A DNA stretch of 64,000 bases from Methylobacterium sp. E-005 (GCF_022829725.1 NZ_JAKSYG010000108.1:34974-98973), one strand, 5' to 3'. Positions 18,383 through 27,994 are shown, counted from the stretch's first letter. The notes: generated from the sequence alone by a model not told the origin. Numbers and translations: made by a program.

Positions 18383-19390
18383 ATGGATGTCGCTGACTTC
18401 ATCCAGCGGATCGTCGCGAAGCTCTCGGGCGAGAACCTGCTCGCCGCCGGTTTGCTGTTCGCAACCGCGATCGGCTGCGCCTTGATCGCCTATCTGCGCA
18501 CAGCGGAGAGATACTCGTTCGCCGAGTTCTTCGAGTTCGCGTTGCCGCGGGAGGTCATGACCCACCCCTCAGCCCGGGCAGATCTGCTGTTCTACGTCAC
18601 CCGCAAGGCGATCATGCCGTTCCTGCTGATCCCGGCGGGGGTGACCTTCGTGGTCGCAGTCGGCTACGCCACCAACCGGGTGCTGGGCGCGCTCTTCGGG
18701 ATCGATCAGCCGATCCTCGGCGACCCCGGGCCCGTGACCGTGACCGTGACCGTGGTGGTTTTCACCGCCACGATGCTGCTGGCCTACGACCTGTCCTACT
18801 ACCTCTACCACACGGCGCAGCACCGGTACCCGTTCCTGTGGGAACTCCATAAGGTCCACCACTCGGCCGAGGTGATGGTCGGGATCACCAAGGATCGGGT
18901 TCACCCCCTCGACGAGTTGATGAACCGCATCTGGGACGGCGTGATCCCCGGCATCTGCTTCGGGATCTGGAGTCTGCTGGCGCTGAACCCGGTCGAGCTG
19001 ACCGTGTTCGGCATCAATGTCTACATTATGCGCAACATCCTGATGATGGACTTCGTCCGGCACACACATTTCAAGATCTCGTTCGGACGGCTCAACACGA
19101 TCATCCTGTGCCCGCATTGGCACCAGCTCCACCATTCCACGGCGCCGGAGCATTACGACAAAAATTTTGGCCTGCTGTTCTCGTTCTGGGACCGGCTGTT
19201 CGGAACCCTGTGCGTCCCGAGGCCGGGCGAGGACTTCAAGTTCGGGCTCGTCGACCGGGACGTAGCCGATTACCAATCCCTATCCGGGCTTTACGTGCTG
19301 CCACTGAAGAAGATGGGCCGGCGGATCGCGCGACAGGTGCGGCGCCTGCGCGGGGTGCCGGCTCAGCCGCGGCCGGGAGCGGGAGCATGA
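18383..19390 (+). CDS. Sterol desaturase / fatty acid hydroxylase family di-iron membrane oxygenase
   Basis: A 335-residue membrane protein with four or five helices and the family's histidine clusters: 'YHTAQH' (~142), 'HKVHHS' (~155) and 'HWHQLHHS' (~250), plus an H/D-rich 'DRVHPLDELMNR' region. Together these ligate a di-iron centre that hydroxylates or desaturates lipids at the membrane. The substrate is not predictable; in Methylobacterium-like bacteria hopanoids, carotenoids and fatty acids are candidates (inference). The stop overlaps the next start by ATGA, so it is coupled to the acetyltransferase. The 233 bp upstream hold no recognisable gene. Confidence 0.85.
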   Translation: MDVADFIQRIVAKLSGENLLAAGLLFATAIGCALIAYLRTAERYSFAEFFEFALPREVMTHPSARADLLFYVTRKAIMPFLLIPAGVTFVVAVGYATNRVLGALFGIDQPILGDPGPVTVTVTVVVFTATMLLAYDLSYYLYHTAQHRYPFLWELHKVHHSAEVMVGITKDRVHPLDELMNRIWDGVIPGICFGIWSLLALNPVELTVFGINVYIMRNILMMDFVRHTHFKISFGRLNTIILCPHWHQLHHSTAPEHYDKNFGLLFSFWDRLFGTLCVPRPGEDFKFGLVDRDVADYQSLSGLYVLPLKKMGRRIARQVRRLRGVPAQPRPGAGA

Positions 19391-20517
19391 CGACGGCGCG
19401 TTTCGAAGCGATCCGCACAACCGAGCGGCTGGCCGAGGTCGGCCCCGCCTGGATGGCCCTGTGGGCGGCAAGCGGCGCCCTGGTCTTCCAGAGCCATGCC
19501 TGGGTCTCCGCATGGTGGGCGAGCGCGCCCGACCGGGAGCGGCGAGCGCTCGCGATCGTGCTGGCGTGGCGCGGAGATGATCTTGTCGGCGTGCTGCCGC
19601 TCGCCATCGTGCGCCGGAGGGGGTTCCGGGTCCTGGAATGGGCCGCCAAGGACTGCTCGGATTTCGGTGACGCGTTGCTGGCCGACCGGGCGGACCACAC
19701 GCTCGTCCGCGGGATGTGGCGCCACGCCGGGCAAGCCGGCGGCTTCGATCTCGCCTACCTCAACCGGCTCCTGCCGGATGCCGCGGCCCGGAGCCTGCTT
19801 CAGCAGGAGGGCGGCGGGGTCCGGTTGCGCCTGAATCACCGCGACGAGGCGAACTGGCGGGTGCGCGGCCCCTGGACGACGGGCCAAGCGTGGTTCGAGG
19901 CGCAATCGAAGAAGACGCGGCAGAACTACCGCCGCGGTCAGAAGTCCTTGAGCGAGCGCGGTCCCCTCGCCTTCCGCCAGCTCGGGCCGGATGAGCCCCT
20001 CGGCCCGGTGCTCGACCGGTTGACGACCTTCAAACGGGCGTGGCTCCAGCGCCATGATTTGGCGTCCACGGCCTTCTACGACGAAGGGTCCCGGGCGCTG
20101 CCCGCGATGGTGCAGGTGCTGGCCGAGGCCGGGCTGCTGCACGCCTTCGTGCTGAAATGCGGCGGCGCCGTCGTGGCGGTTTCGATCAACTTCGTCCAGG
20201 CCGGCGCGATGATGGCCTTCGTCACCACCTACGATCCGGAGGTCGAGCGCGCCTCGCCCGGCATGGTGCTGATGATGGACTACATCATGTGGTCGATCGA
20301 CCACGGGTTGCACACGGTGGATTTCCTGTGCGGCGACGAAGGGTTCAAGGGCCGCTTCGGCACCGAGTCCCTGACCCTGGCCTCGATGACCGGCGCCCGG
20401 ACACCCCAGGGCAGCGCGGCCCAGCTCGTGGATCGGGCGCAGCATGCGTGGCGCCAGCGTTTCCGGAAATCCCGGGGGGTGGTCGGGGAGACAGCGACCG
20501 CGGATATCGCGGCCTGA
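19387..20517 (+). CDS. CelD/BcsL-like GNAT acetyltransferase
   Basis: A 376-residue cytoplasmic protein of the COG5653-type GNAT group. 'GALVFQSHAWVSAWW' near residue 30, 'KKTRQNYRRGQKSL' (~178) and the C-terminal 'MVLMMDYIMWSIDHGLHTVDFLCGDEGFKGRFG' region (positions 20263-20367) match proteins named CelD or BcsL that occur in polysaccharide loci. They are thought to acylate a precursor or lipid. The ATG at 19387 overlaps the oxygenase stop. Coupling to an oxygenase in a polysaccharide locus suggests joint modification of a lipid carrier or envelope lipid, which is inference. Confidence 0.75.
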   Translation: MTTARFEAIRTTERLAEVGPAWMALWAASGALVFQSHAWVSAWWASAPDRERRALAIVLAWRGDDLVGVLPLAIVRRRGFRVLEWAAKDCSDFGDALLADRADHTLVRGMWRHAGQAGGFDLAYLNRLLPDAAARSLLQQEGGGVRLRLNHRDEANWRVRGPWTTGQAWFEAQSKKTRQNYRRGQKSLSERGPLAFRQLGPDEPLGPVLDRLTTFKRAWLQRHDLASTAFYDEGSRALPAMVQVLAEAGLLHAFVLKCGGAVVAVSINFVQAGAMMAFVTTYDPEVERASPGMVLMMDYIMWSIDHGLHTVDFLCGDEGFKGRFGTESLTLASMTGARTPQGSAAQLVDRAQHAWRQRFRKSRGVVGETATADIAA

Positions 20518-20527
20518 CGATGGCGGG

Positions 20528-21673
20528 CTACACCGGGCCGCCGAGACCGACCCGGATCGCGTCGACGCAGCGCGCGAGATCCTCATCGTTCACCCAGACA
20601 TGGGGACTCAGCCGCAGCGCCCCGGCGCGCTCGCTTGCGAACACCGCGTTCCGGCGCAGGCTCTCAACGAGCCCCACAGGCAGCCCGCCCGGCGGCCGCA
20701 CGCCGAGAATATGCGTCGCACGCAGGCTCCGCGGCACAGTCGGAAGATCGAGGGCTTCAATCGCATCCGCGAGCCGATCCGTCAGCCCGCGCAAGCGCGC
20801 CGCCACGGCGGGCACGCCCCAGCTGGCAATCAGCTCCAGCCCGGCCGCCGCCATGGGCAATGCTACGGGGTTGTTCAGCTCGCCCCGGTCGTAGCGCCGG
20901 GCGCCCGCGGCTGACGAACGGTTGCCAACATGCTCATCGAGCGCCGAGCCGTCCTGCCGGTGCGGCGCGGCGTACAGGAAGGCGAGGCCATAGGGCCCGA
21001 GCGCCCACTTGTAGGTTGGGAACGCCAGGAAATCGGGCCGCCAGCGAGCCACGTCCACCGGAATGGCGCCGACCGCCTGCGTCGCGTCGATCACCAAAGC
21101 CGCCCCCGCCGCGTGGACCGCCGGTGCGAGCCGGTCGAGATCGATCAGACTCCCGTCAGTCCAGTGCAGCGGGGTCAGCGTGGCGAGCGCGAGCGGCGGC
21201 GCGCCCGGGCGCGCGATCGCGGTGAGCAACGCGGCGGTCCAGTCGCCGTCCGAGGGACGCGCAACCTCCTCCACGGTGAGCCCCTCCACGACAGCCAGCC
21301 GGTCGAAGGCGAAGCGCAGGGACGGAAACTCGTCGGCCACCCGCAGCAGGCGGCCGCCTGGGACGGGCGCGAGATTGCGCGCGGCCACCGCCATGGCGTG
21401 GCTGACCGCGCCGACGATCGCGACATCATCCGGCTGCGCACCGATCAGTCCGGCCGCAGCGGCCCGTGCCCTCTCGACCCAGGCAGGAATCATCTCGCGT
21501 GGATGGTCCCAAGGGCGACGCTTTGTCAGGAGACCGGTTTCCCCGGCAATGCGCACGCAGTGCGGCAGCGGCGACCACGCGGCCGCATAGAGATAGCTGA
21601 CCTCCGCCGGCACCTCGAACAGATGGCGCTGGCAGGGAAGGTCTTCGACGTGCGGCAGGGCGGTCGCGGGCAT
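20528..21673 (-). CDS. Class V PLP-dependent aminotransferase / cysteine desulfurase-like
   Basis: A 381-residue fold-type I PLP enzyme. 'ALVIDATQAVGAIPVDV' (~190) carries the PLP-contacting aspartate and 'FPTYKWALGPYG' (~215) the Schiff-base lysine. The C-terminal half ends with the small domain 'GALRLSPHVWVNDEDLARCV'. No catalytic cysteine loop of the NifS/IscS kind is evident, so it resembles the isopenicillin-epimerase-like/kynureninase-like branch and its substrate is open. Start at the ATG at 21673. It converges with the acetyltransferase, 10 bases away, and is divergent from moeA. Confidence 0.8.
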   Translation of the reverse strand: MPATALPHVEDLPCQRHLFEVPAEVSYLYAAAWSPLPHCVRIAGETGLLTKRRPWDHPREMIPAWVERARAAAAGLIGAQPDDVAIVGAVSHAMAVAARNLAPVPGGRLLRVADEFPSLRFAFDRLAVVEGLTVEEVARPSDGDWTAALLTAIARPGAPPLALATLTPLHWTDGSLIDLDRLAPAVHAAGAALVIDATQAVGAIPVDVARWRPDFLAFPTYKWALGPYGLAFLYAAPHRQDGSALDEHVGNRSSAAGARRYDRGELNNPVALPMAAAGLELIASWGVPAVAARLRGLTDRLADAIEALDLPTVPRSLRATHILGVRPPGGLPVGLVESLRRNAVFASERAGALRLSPHVWVNDEDLARCVDAIRVGLGGPV

Positions 21674-21831
21674 GGCGAACCGGACCGTAGCGGATCGAAC
21701 CCGCCCGGGCGATGATTCCTGCTTATCGCCCGGGGCTTGATCGCGCGATGACGATGCCGCAAGCCGGGACATCACCGCCCGCGAGGCCGCCCCGTGCCGA
21801 CCCGCCTGCCCCAGCCAGATCCTGTGCCGCC

Positions 21832-23067
21832 ATGGGTCGCCTGAACGCCGACTGCTTCGATACGGCACCCGCGCTGCTGCGGGTCGCCGACGCGGTGGCC
21901 CTGATCCGGGAACGCTTGCCGGTGCTCGCCGGTATCGAGGCGGTGCCGCTGGCGCGTGCGGATGGCCGGATCCTGGCAGACGATCTGATCGCGCCGCTCG
22001 ACCTACCGCCCTTCGACAACGCCGCGGTGGACGGCTACGCCTTCCTGGCCGCCGATCTGACAGACGGGCGGAGCCACCTGCCCCTCGGCGGCCGGGTGCC
22101 GGCTGGCCATGCGCCGGCTGGGACCGGGGCAGGTCACGCGGTGCGGATCTTCACCGGCGCACCGATGCCCCCGGGCACCGATACCGTGGCCATGCAGGAG
22201 GATGTCCGGGTCGACGGCGCGGCCGTGCGGCTTCCAGCGGGCCTCGCACCCGGCGCCAACCGGCGCCGGGCCGGCGAGGATATCGCCCGCGGCAGCCGCG
22301 CGGTCCCAGCCGGGACCCGGCTCGGCCCCCGGCATCTCGCACTCGCCGCCGCGCTCGGGCTCGCCGACCTGCGCCTGCGCGCGTCTCTTCGGGTGGCACT
22401 GTTCTCCACCGGCGATGAGCTGATTCCACCGGGCGAGCCCCTGCCACCCGCCGGCATCCATGACGCCAACCGGCCGATGCTCGCCGCGCTCCTCCGTCGG
22501 CTCGGGGCCGCGCCCTTCGACCTCGGCATCCTGCGCGATACGCCCGGCCAGGTCCGCGACCGCCTCGCTGCAGCCGCCACGGATTACGATCTGGTCGTGA
22601 CCTCGGGGGGCGTGTCGGTCGGCGAGGAGGATCACGTCCGCGCCGCCGTCGAGGCGTCCGGGGCGCTCACGCTCTGGCGTCTGGCCATCAAGCCAGGCCG
22701 CCCGGTCGCCCTCGGGACGGTGGCGGGGACGCCCTTCATCGGGCTGCCGGGCAATCCAGCCGCGGCTTACGTGACGGCGCTCGCCGTGCTCAAGCCCCTC
22801 GTGCTGCACCTCTCAGGAGCCGACGATATGACGCCGGTCCTGACCGTGCGCAGCGGTTTCGCCCTGGAGAAGCGCCCCGGCCGACGGGAGTACCTGCGCG
22901 TGTGCCTCCGCCCGGGCGAGGCCGGCCTGCCGGAAGCCACCATCGCGCCGGGCGGTGCGCTGACGGGCCTGTCGGCCAGTGACGGGCTTGTCGAGCTCGC
23001 CGAGGACCTGACCGCGATCCGCGTCGGTGATCCGCTGCCGTACCGGCCGCATGGGGATCTCGGCTGA
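21832..23067 (+). CDS. moeA: Molybdopterin molybdotransferase MoeA
   Basis: A 411-residue enzyme that inserts molybdate into adenylylated molybdopterin, the last step of molybdenum-cofactor synthesis. The sequence holds '[14 protein letters not shown]' (~58), '[18 protein letters not shown]' (~105), '[14 protein letters not shown]' (~192) and '[15 protein letters not shown]' (~257), all in the expected order. In-frame ATGs exist upstream at 21712 and 21748, but the added residues are low-complexity Pro/Ala, so 21832 is preferred. ispE follows 65 bp downstream on the same strand. Confidence 0.9.
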   Translation: MGRLNADCFDTAPALLRVADAVALIRERLPVLAGIEAVPLARADGRILADDLIAPLDLPPFDNAAVDGYAFLAADLTDGRSHLPLGGRVPAGHAPAGTGAGHAVRIFTGAPMPPGTDTVAMQEDVRVDGAAVRLPAGLAPGANRRRAGEDIARGSRAVPAGTRLGPRHLALAAALGLADLRLRASLRVALFSTGDELIPPGEPLPPAGIHDANRPMLAALLRRLGAAPFDLGILRDTPGQVRDRLAAAATDYDLVVTSGGVSVGEEDHVRAAVEASGALTLWRLAIKPGRPVALGTVAGTPFIGLPGNPAAAYVTALAVLKPLVLHLSGADDMTPVLTVRSGFALEKRPGRREYLRVCLRPGEAGLPEATIAPGGALTGLSASDGLVELAEDLTAIRVGDPLPYRPHGDLG

Positions 23068-23132
23068 CCTGTTGTTCTCCGTTTCCAACCTGTAGAGCGT
23101 CGCACACGTCCGCCACGCCCCTTCGAGATCCC

Positions 23133-24005
23133 GTGCCCCTGCTCGCAGACCGTGCCCCCGCCAAGGTCAACCTCACCCTCCACATCCTCGGGCGGCGGGC
23201 GGATGACGGCTACCACGCGCTGGAGAGCCTTGTGGCCTTCGCGGGCACGGCCGACCGGCTGACCCTGGATCCCGCCGGGCCCCTCGGACTGACCGTCTCG
23301 GGTCCGACCGCCGGACCGGCCGGCCCGACCGGCGACAATCTCGTCCTGCGCGCGGCGCGCCATCTCGGGGCGCGGGTACCGGGCCTGCTCACAGGTGCCT
23401 TCCATCTGACCAAGCGCCTCCCGGTGGCAGCCGGCATCGGCGGCGGCTCATCCGATGCCGCCGCGGCTCTGCGGCTGCTCGCGCGCCTCAACGGGCTGGC
23501 GCTCGACGCCGCGACCGTCGTGGCGGCGGCGCGGGAGACGGGGGCCGACGTGCCGGTCTGCCTCGACCCGCGGGCGCGGATGATGCGCGGCGTCGGCGAA
23601 CAGATCGGCGCGCCGCTCGATCTCGCTCCGTTGCCGGCGGTGCTGATCAATCCCGGAATCCCGGTGCCCACGGCGCCGGTGTTCAAGGCGCTGGGCCTCG
23701 CGGTCGGGCAGAGCCTGCCGGGGGCGGAGCATCCCGTGATCAGCCCGGGCCTCGGCGGCGACGCCGTCGTGGCGGCCATCGGACCGGCCCGCAACGATCT
23801 GGAGCCGCCGGCCCTCACCGTGGCGCCGGTGATCGGGATTGTGCTGGCCGCCTTGCGCGACCACGGCTGCCGGCTGGCGCGTATGTCGGGCTCCGGTGCG
23901 ACGGTGTTCGCGCTGTTCGCCGACCGGCGCGGGGCGGTCCGGGCAGCCTCAAGCCTGCGCGCCGCCCATCCGGATTGGTGGGTCGCGCCGACCTTCCTGC
24001 GCTGA
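23133..24005 (+). CDS. ispE: 4-diphosphocytidyl-2-C-methyl-D-erythritol kinase
   Basis: A 290-residue GHMP kinase of the non-mevalonate isoprenoid pathway; it phosphorylates CDP-methylerythritol at the 2-hydroxyl with ATP. '[20 protein letters not shown]'-like residues open the protein, and the GHMP ATP loop '[20 protein letters not shown]' lies at ~97-116. '[13 protein letters not shown]' (~250) is the C-terminal glycine motif. Translation starts at GTG 23133; there is no better ATG before the conserved K/N residues. Its product feeds the prenyl chain made by ispB in the same window. Confidence 0.9.
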   Translation: MPLLADRAPAKVNLTLHILGRRADDGYHALESLVAFAGTADRLTLDPAGPLGLTVSGPTAGPAGPTGDNLVLRAARHLGARVPGLLTGAFHLTKRLPVAAGIGGGSSDAAAALRLLARLNGLALDAATVVAAARETGADVPVCLDPRARMMRGVGEQIGAPLDLAPLPAVLINPGIPVPTAPVFKALGLAVGQSLPGAEHPVISPGLGGDAVVAAIGPARNDLEPPALTVAPVIGIVLAALRDHGCRLARMSGSGATVFALFADRRGAVRAASSLRAAHPDWWVAPTFLR

Positions 24006-24016
24006 GCCCATCGGAG

Positions 24017-24496
24017 TCAGGCCGGTTCCGCCTCGTAGAGCGTGACGACGCCGCCCGCCTCCGGGATGATCACGCGCCAGCGCCGCGCATGCGGCAGGTC
24101 CCCGGGATCGATCGCGCTCGCGACGCCGCTGACGACATCGAAGGTCGCCAGACGCCCGGCACCATCGCGGCCGCACAGATAGGCGCTGCCGTCCCCGAGA
24201 TGGAGCGCCGCCGGGGCGGCGGCGGCCGGGCCGAAGGCGACGTCGCCGATCGCACCGCTGGGCGTCAGGACCGCGCCCTGCACTTCCAGGACGTCGACAT
24301 CGGTTGCGAGACCGGGCAGGACGAGCAGATCGCCCTCTGCGCTGCGCCGATTGAGCAGCAGCGCCCCGCGCCGTCCCTCCCGGGTGACGACGAGGGCCAA
24401 ATCCGGTCCGTCCGAGCCCGCCGCCAGATAACAGGCGCCGGGCTTGAGCCGATCCAGGCTGATCGTCCGTCCCGGGATCCGTATCTCCACACTCAT
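24017..24496 (-). CDS. Hypothetical protein coupled to the ClC channel gene
   Basis: A 159-residue protein I do not recognise. It has no signal peptide or membrane helix and is rich in beta-type segments ('LALVVTREGRRGALLLNRRS', 'VLEVQGAVLTPSGAIGDVAFG', 'WRVIIPEAGGVVTLYEAEPA'). Its ATG overlaps the ClC stop by 4 bases, so it is translationally coupled to that gene and probably made in fixed proportion with it. A soluble accessory or regulatory subunit is possible but is only inference. It converges with ispE, 11 bases away. Confidence 0.6.
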   Translation of the reverse strand: MSVEIRIPGRTISLDRLKPGACYLAAGSDGPDLALVVTREGRRGALLLNRRSAEGDLLVLPGLATDVDVLEVQGAVLTPSGAIGDVAFGPAAAAPAALHLGDGSAYLCGRDGAGRLATFDVVSGVASAIDPGDLPHARRWRVIIPEAGGVVTLYEAEPA

Positions 24497-26310
24497 GCTC
24501 CTGATCCCGCGCGGCGCTCGCCCCGGCCTCTCCGGAAGAACGCGCGGCGCTCGGCCTCGGCCCGGACCATCGTGGCACGCACCTGCAGCAGGTCCCTGCG
24601 GGTCAGCATCCCGACCAAGCGCCCGCTCTGCGGATCGGTGACCGGCAGGCGGCCCTGCCCGGCCGAAAGCATCACGTCGAGCGCATGCGAGACAACGTCG
24701 CCCGGATGGACCGTCGCGAGGTCGGCGTCGGACAAGCGCTCGCCGAGCGTATCCGTTGCCGTATCGTTGTCCTGTCCCTCCAGGGTCCAGCGCAGGGCGT
24801 CGCCGCGCGAGACCAGTCCCACCGGTCGGCCCACCGCGTCGACGACCGGATAGGCATGATGGGCGCCGGCCTCAATGGCGGTGAGCGCCTCCGGCAGCGG
24901 AAGGTCGGCGCCGAGGGTCGCCACCGAGCGGGTCATCACCGCCTCGACCCGGGTGAATTCATACGGATCGATCCCGTATTCCCGGGTGATGTGCTGGCCG
25001 CGCCGGGCGATTTTCTCCGTGAGGATCGAGCGTTTGAGGAGCAGCACCGTCACCGCGTAGGCCGTCATGGTGGCGGCCAGCAGCGGCCCGAGTGCGGCGA
25101 CATCGCCCGTCACTTCGACCGCAAAGATCACGCCCGTCAGCGGCGCCGGCAGCGTGCCGCCGAGCATTGCCGCCATGCCGATCAGCGCCCAGAATCCGTG
25201 CGCGCCGGGCAACAGGAGCCCGATCAGCCATCCCACCGCCCCGCCCAGGATGAGCAGCGGCGCGAGGACGCCCCCGGAGGTGCCCGACGACAAGGCGGCG
25301 AGCCAGATCACCGCTTTGACCACCAGGATCGTCACGACCGCGCCGACGAGCATATGTCCGGACAGGAGATCGTGGATCACGTCGTAGCCCACGCCGAGCG
25401 CCCGAGGCTCCACGAGACCGCCCAAGCCCACCACGACGGCGCCGAGTGCCGGCCACCACATCCAGTGAACAGGAAGCCGGCCGAACCCGTCCTCCAGGGC
25501 ATAGAGCGCCCGGGTCAGGAGGCCGGAGATCAGGCCGCAGGCGAGGCCCAGGGCCGCGCAGGCCGGTAGCCCCCACCAGGGCAGCACCGGGTTGTCGGCG
25601 AAGGGAAACAGCGGGCCTGCCCCGAACAGGGCCGGTCGCCAGCAGGCCGCCGTCACCGCACCGACCGTCACCGGAACAAGGCTGCGCGGCCGCCATTCGA
25701 ACAGCAGCACCTCGACGGCGAGCAGCACGGCGGCCACAGGCGTCCCGAAGATCGCCGTCATGCCCGCGGCCGCGCCCGCTACCAGCAGGGTCTTCCGCTC
25801 GGCGGCGCTGAGGTGGAAGAACTGCGCGAACAGCGAGCCGACCGCGCCGCCCGTGACGATGATCGGCCCCTCGGCGCCGAACGGCCCGCCGGTGCCGATT
25901 GCCACCGCGGAGGAGAGTGGCTTGAGCAGAGCCACCTTGGGCGACATCCGGCTCCCGCCGATCAGGATCGCCTCCATCGCCTCCGGAATGCCGTGGCCGC
26001 GGATCTTCTCCGAGCCGTAACGCGCCATGGTGCCGACGACCAGGGCACCGATGACTGGAATCGCCACCATCCAGGGGCCCGGAGCGGCACCGGCGAGGGA
26101 GGTCAAAGCCGTGTCGAAACGGCCGTACCAGGCGAAATTGGTCACGAGCCCGATGAGCGTGAGCAGAATCCAGGCCGTGCCGCTCGCTGCGGTACCGGTG
26201 ACGATCGCCATCCCGGCCAGGATCACCACACGCCGATCGGCGCTGAAATCGCCCAGCGCCCGGCGCCGAGGCCCCTCGCCGCCGCGCCCGAACTCGGTCC
26301 CTCCGTCCAT
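24493..26310 (-). CDS. ClC-type chloride channel/antiporter with C-terminal CBS pair
   Basis: A 605-residue membrane protein. The ClC signature regions are 'RGHGIPEAME' (GxGIP), 'GPFGAEGPIIVTGG' with the gating glutamate, and 'GTSGGVLAPLLILGGAVG'. Residues ~1-430 form the multi-helix channel, and ~455-580 hold two CBS domains ('VEAVMTRSVATL', 'VVHPGDV'-like 'TVHPGDVVSHAL') that usually bind nucleotides and gate transport. A first-position AE-rich tail ends the protein. The ATG at 26310 was chosen because longer translation lacks family similarity. It is divergent from the MarR gene, across a perfect palindrome. Confidence 0.9.
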   Translation of the reverse strand: MDGGTEFGRGGEGPRRRALGDFSADRRVVILAGMAIVTGTAASGTAWILLTLIGLVTNFAWYGRFDTALTSLAGAAPGPWMVAIPVIGALVVGTMARYGSEKIRGHGIPEAMEAILIGGSRMSPKVALLKPLSSAVAIGTGGPFGAEGPIIVTGGAVGSLFAQFFHLSAAERKTLLVAGAAAGMTAIFGTPVAAVLLAVEVLLFEWRPRSLVPVTVGAVTAACWRPALFGAGPLFPFADNPVLPWWGLPACAALGLACGLISGLLTRALYALEDGFGRLPVHWMWWPALGAVVVGLGGLVEPRALGVGYDVIHDLLSGHMLVGAVVTILVVKAVIWLAALSSGTSGGVLAPLLILGGAVGWLIGLLLPGAHGFWALIGMAAMLGGTLPAPLTGVIFAVEVTGDVAALGPLLAATMTAYAVTVLLLKRSILTEKIARRGQHITREYGIDPYEFTRVEAVMTRSVATLGADLPLPEALTAIEAGAHHAYPVVDAVGRPVGLVSRGDALRWTLEGQDNDTATDTLGERLSDADLATVHPGDVVSHALDVMLSAGQGRLPVTDPQSGRLVGMLTRRDLLQVRATMVRAEAERRAFFRRGRGERRAGSGA

Positions 26311-26343
26311 CAAGGTCTCCCCCGCCAATCGCAAGCCATTTAT

Positions 26344-26356
26344 ATCGTAGTACGAT
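26344..26356. promoter_or_regulatory. Perfect palindrome between clc and marR (likely MarR operator)
   Basis: ATCGTA-G-TACGAT is a 13-base perfect inverted repeat in an AT-rich pocket of the 129-bp divergent region, 34 bases before the ClC start. MarR proteins bind short palindromes in such divergent promoters, so the adjacent regulator very likely acts here on one or both genes. Confidence 0.6.
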
Positions 26357-26439
26357 CTATTCAAGCGCAGGCTGACAGCTTGGCGACGCGCCTGTCGGCA
26401 TGGGATGCGCATGGTAGCCCGATCACCTGGGGGTCTACG

Positions 26440-26850
26440 ATGGACGCGCCGGACGGCGAGCACCTCTCAACGGAGCAGTATGCGGCGCTCGCACATTTCC
26501 GCTTTCAGCTGCGGCGCTTCCTGGCGTTCAGCGAAGCGGCGGCGGCCCGGGCCGGGCTGCCGCCACAGCAGCATCAGGCGCTGCTGACTCTGGCCGGCCA
26601 TCTCGGCCGTACCCCCGCCACTGTCGGCCTTCTGGCGGAGCACCTGCTCATCGCGCCCCACAGCGCCGCCGAGTTGGTCGCCCGCATGGTCGATGCCGGA
26701 TTGCTGACGAAAACGCGGGCCGTGGAGGACCGGCGCCGGAGCGAACTGGCACTCACGCCCCGCGCCGAGGCTTTGCTGCGAACCCTGACGGCGGCCCACC
26801 TGGAAGAGTTGCGGGGGCTGGCGGAGGCGCTGGCTTCCGCAACGCGTTGA
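26440..26850 (+). CDS. MarR-family transcriptional regulator
   Basis: A 136-residue winged-helix protein. 'QHQALLTLAGHLGRTPATVGLLAEHLLIAPHSAAELVARMVDAGLL' (positions 26569-26706) is the MarR helix-turn-helix, followed by the wing 'RAVEDRRRSELALTPRAEALL' with the family's DRR and L-x-L-T motifs. The start ATG at 26440 gives the usual length; the frame is open further upstream but overlaps the operator and the ClC coding start. It probably represses the divergent ClC operon and itself through the palindrome at 26344. The ligand is unknown. Confidence 0.85.
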   Translation: MDAPDGEHLSTEQYAALAHFRFQLRRFLAFSEAAAARAGLPPQQHQALLTLAGHLGRTPATVGLLAEHLLIAPHSAAELVARMVDAGLLTKTRAVEDRRRSELALTPRAEALLRTLTAAHLEELRGLAEALASATR

Positions 26851-26974
26851 CGTGCCAAATTCCCCGGCGCGTCGCTCGCATGCTTTTTTGGCGTAACGTG
26901 GAGCGCGCTGCCCACCTTCACCCGCGGAGCCGGCAGACCCGCAACCAATCGATCAAACGGCAGGAAACGCCGCC

Positions 26975-27994
26975 TCAGCGCGCCCGCGCGACGCAGAAAT
27001 CGATGGCCCCGTTGAGCGCTGCCTTCACCGGGCCGTCCGGAAACACGTCGAGCGCCGCCCGGGCCTCGGTTCCGTAGTGGTGGGCGCGAGCCACGGTCTC
27101 TTCGAGCGCACCGTGGCGCTGGAGCAGATCGAGGGCCGTCTCCAGGTCGCCATCCTGGATCTCGCCCTGCTGGAGCGTGCGCCGCCAGAAGCCGCGCTCG
27201 CCCTCGCTGCCCCGGCGATAGGCCAGGACGATCGGCAGGGTGATCTTGCCCTCGCGAAAATCGTCGCCGACATTCTTGCCGAGTTCGGCCGAGGTGCCGC
27301 CGTAATCGAGCACGTCGTCGATCAATTGGAAGGCGATGCCGAGGCTCATCCCGTAGGACCGCGCCGCCGCCTGCTCGGCCTCCGGGCGCCCGGCGAGCAC
27401 CGGGCCGACCTCGCAGGCTGCCGCGAACAGCTCGGCGGTCTTGCCGCGGATCACCGCGAGGTAGGCGGCCTCATCGGTCTCCAAGTTCTTGGCGTTGGTA
27501 AGCTGCATCACCTCGCCCTCGGCGATCACCGTGGCAGCAGCCGACAGGATGTCGAGCGCCTTCAGGGAACCGACCTCCACCATCATGCGGAAGGCCTGGC
27601 CGAGCAGGAAATCACCCACCAGCACCGAGGCTTCGTTGCCCCACTTGATCCGGGCCGCAACCCGGCCGCGGCGCATGTCGCTCTCGTCGACCACGTCGTC
27701 GTGCAGGAGCGTCGCCGTGTGCATGAACTCGACGCTGGCCGCGAGCTTCACGTCGCCATCCGTCTGGCCCGCATAGCTGCAGAGCTTGGCACAGGCGAGC
27801 GTCAGGATCGGGCGCAGGCGCTTACCGCCGGAGGCGATCAGGTGGTTGGCCACCTCCGGGATCATCGTCACCTCGGAGCCCGTCCGCGACAGGATCGTGG
27901 TGTTGACCCGCGCCATGCCGTCCGCCACCAGCGCGACGAGGTCGGTCAGCCCCGCCTCGACCTCAGGCTTCGGGTTCTCGATGGACAGGGCCAT
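26975..27994 (-). CDS. ispB: Polyprenyl (octaprenyl/decaprenyl) diphosphate synthase
   Basis: A 339-residue trans-prenyltransferase that builds the ubiquinone side chain from FPP and IPP. The first aspartate-rich motif is 'LLHDDVVDESD' (~103) and the second 'FQLIDDVLDY' (~230), with 'GGKRLRP' (~55) binding IPP pyrophosphate. The start ATG at 27994 gives the normal family length; upstream extension is not similar. It is divergent from the DUF2007 gene, an arrangement I know from Rhizobiales genomes. Chain length cannot be read from the sequence. Confidence 0.9.
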   Translation of the reverse strand: MALSIENPKPEVEAGLTDLVALVADGMARVNTTILSRTGSEVTMIPEVANHLIASGGKRLRPILTLACAKLCSYAGQTDGDVKLAASVEFMHTATLLHDDVVDESDMRRGRVAARIKWGNEASVLVGDFLLGQAFRMMVEVGSLKALDILSAAATVIAEGEVMQLTNAKNLETDEAAYLAVIRGKTAELFAAACEVGPVLAGRPEAEQAAARSYGMSLGIAFQLIDDVLDYGGTSAELGKNVGDDFREGKITLPIVLAYRRGSEGERGFWRRTLQQGEIQDGDLETALDLLQRHGALEETVARAHHYGTEARAALDVFPDGPVKAALNGAIDFCVARAR

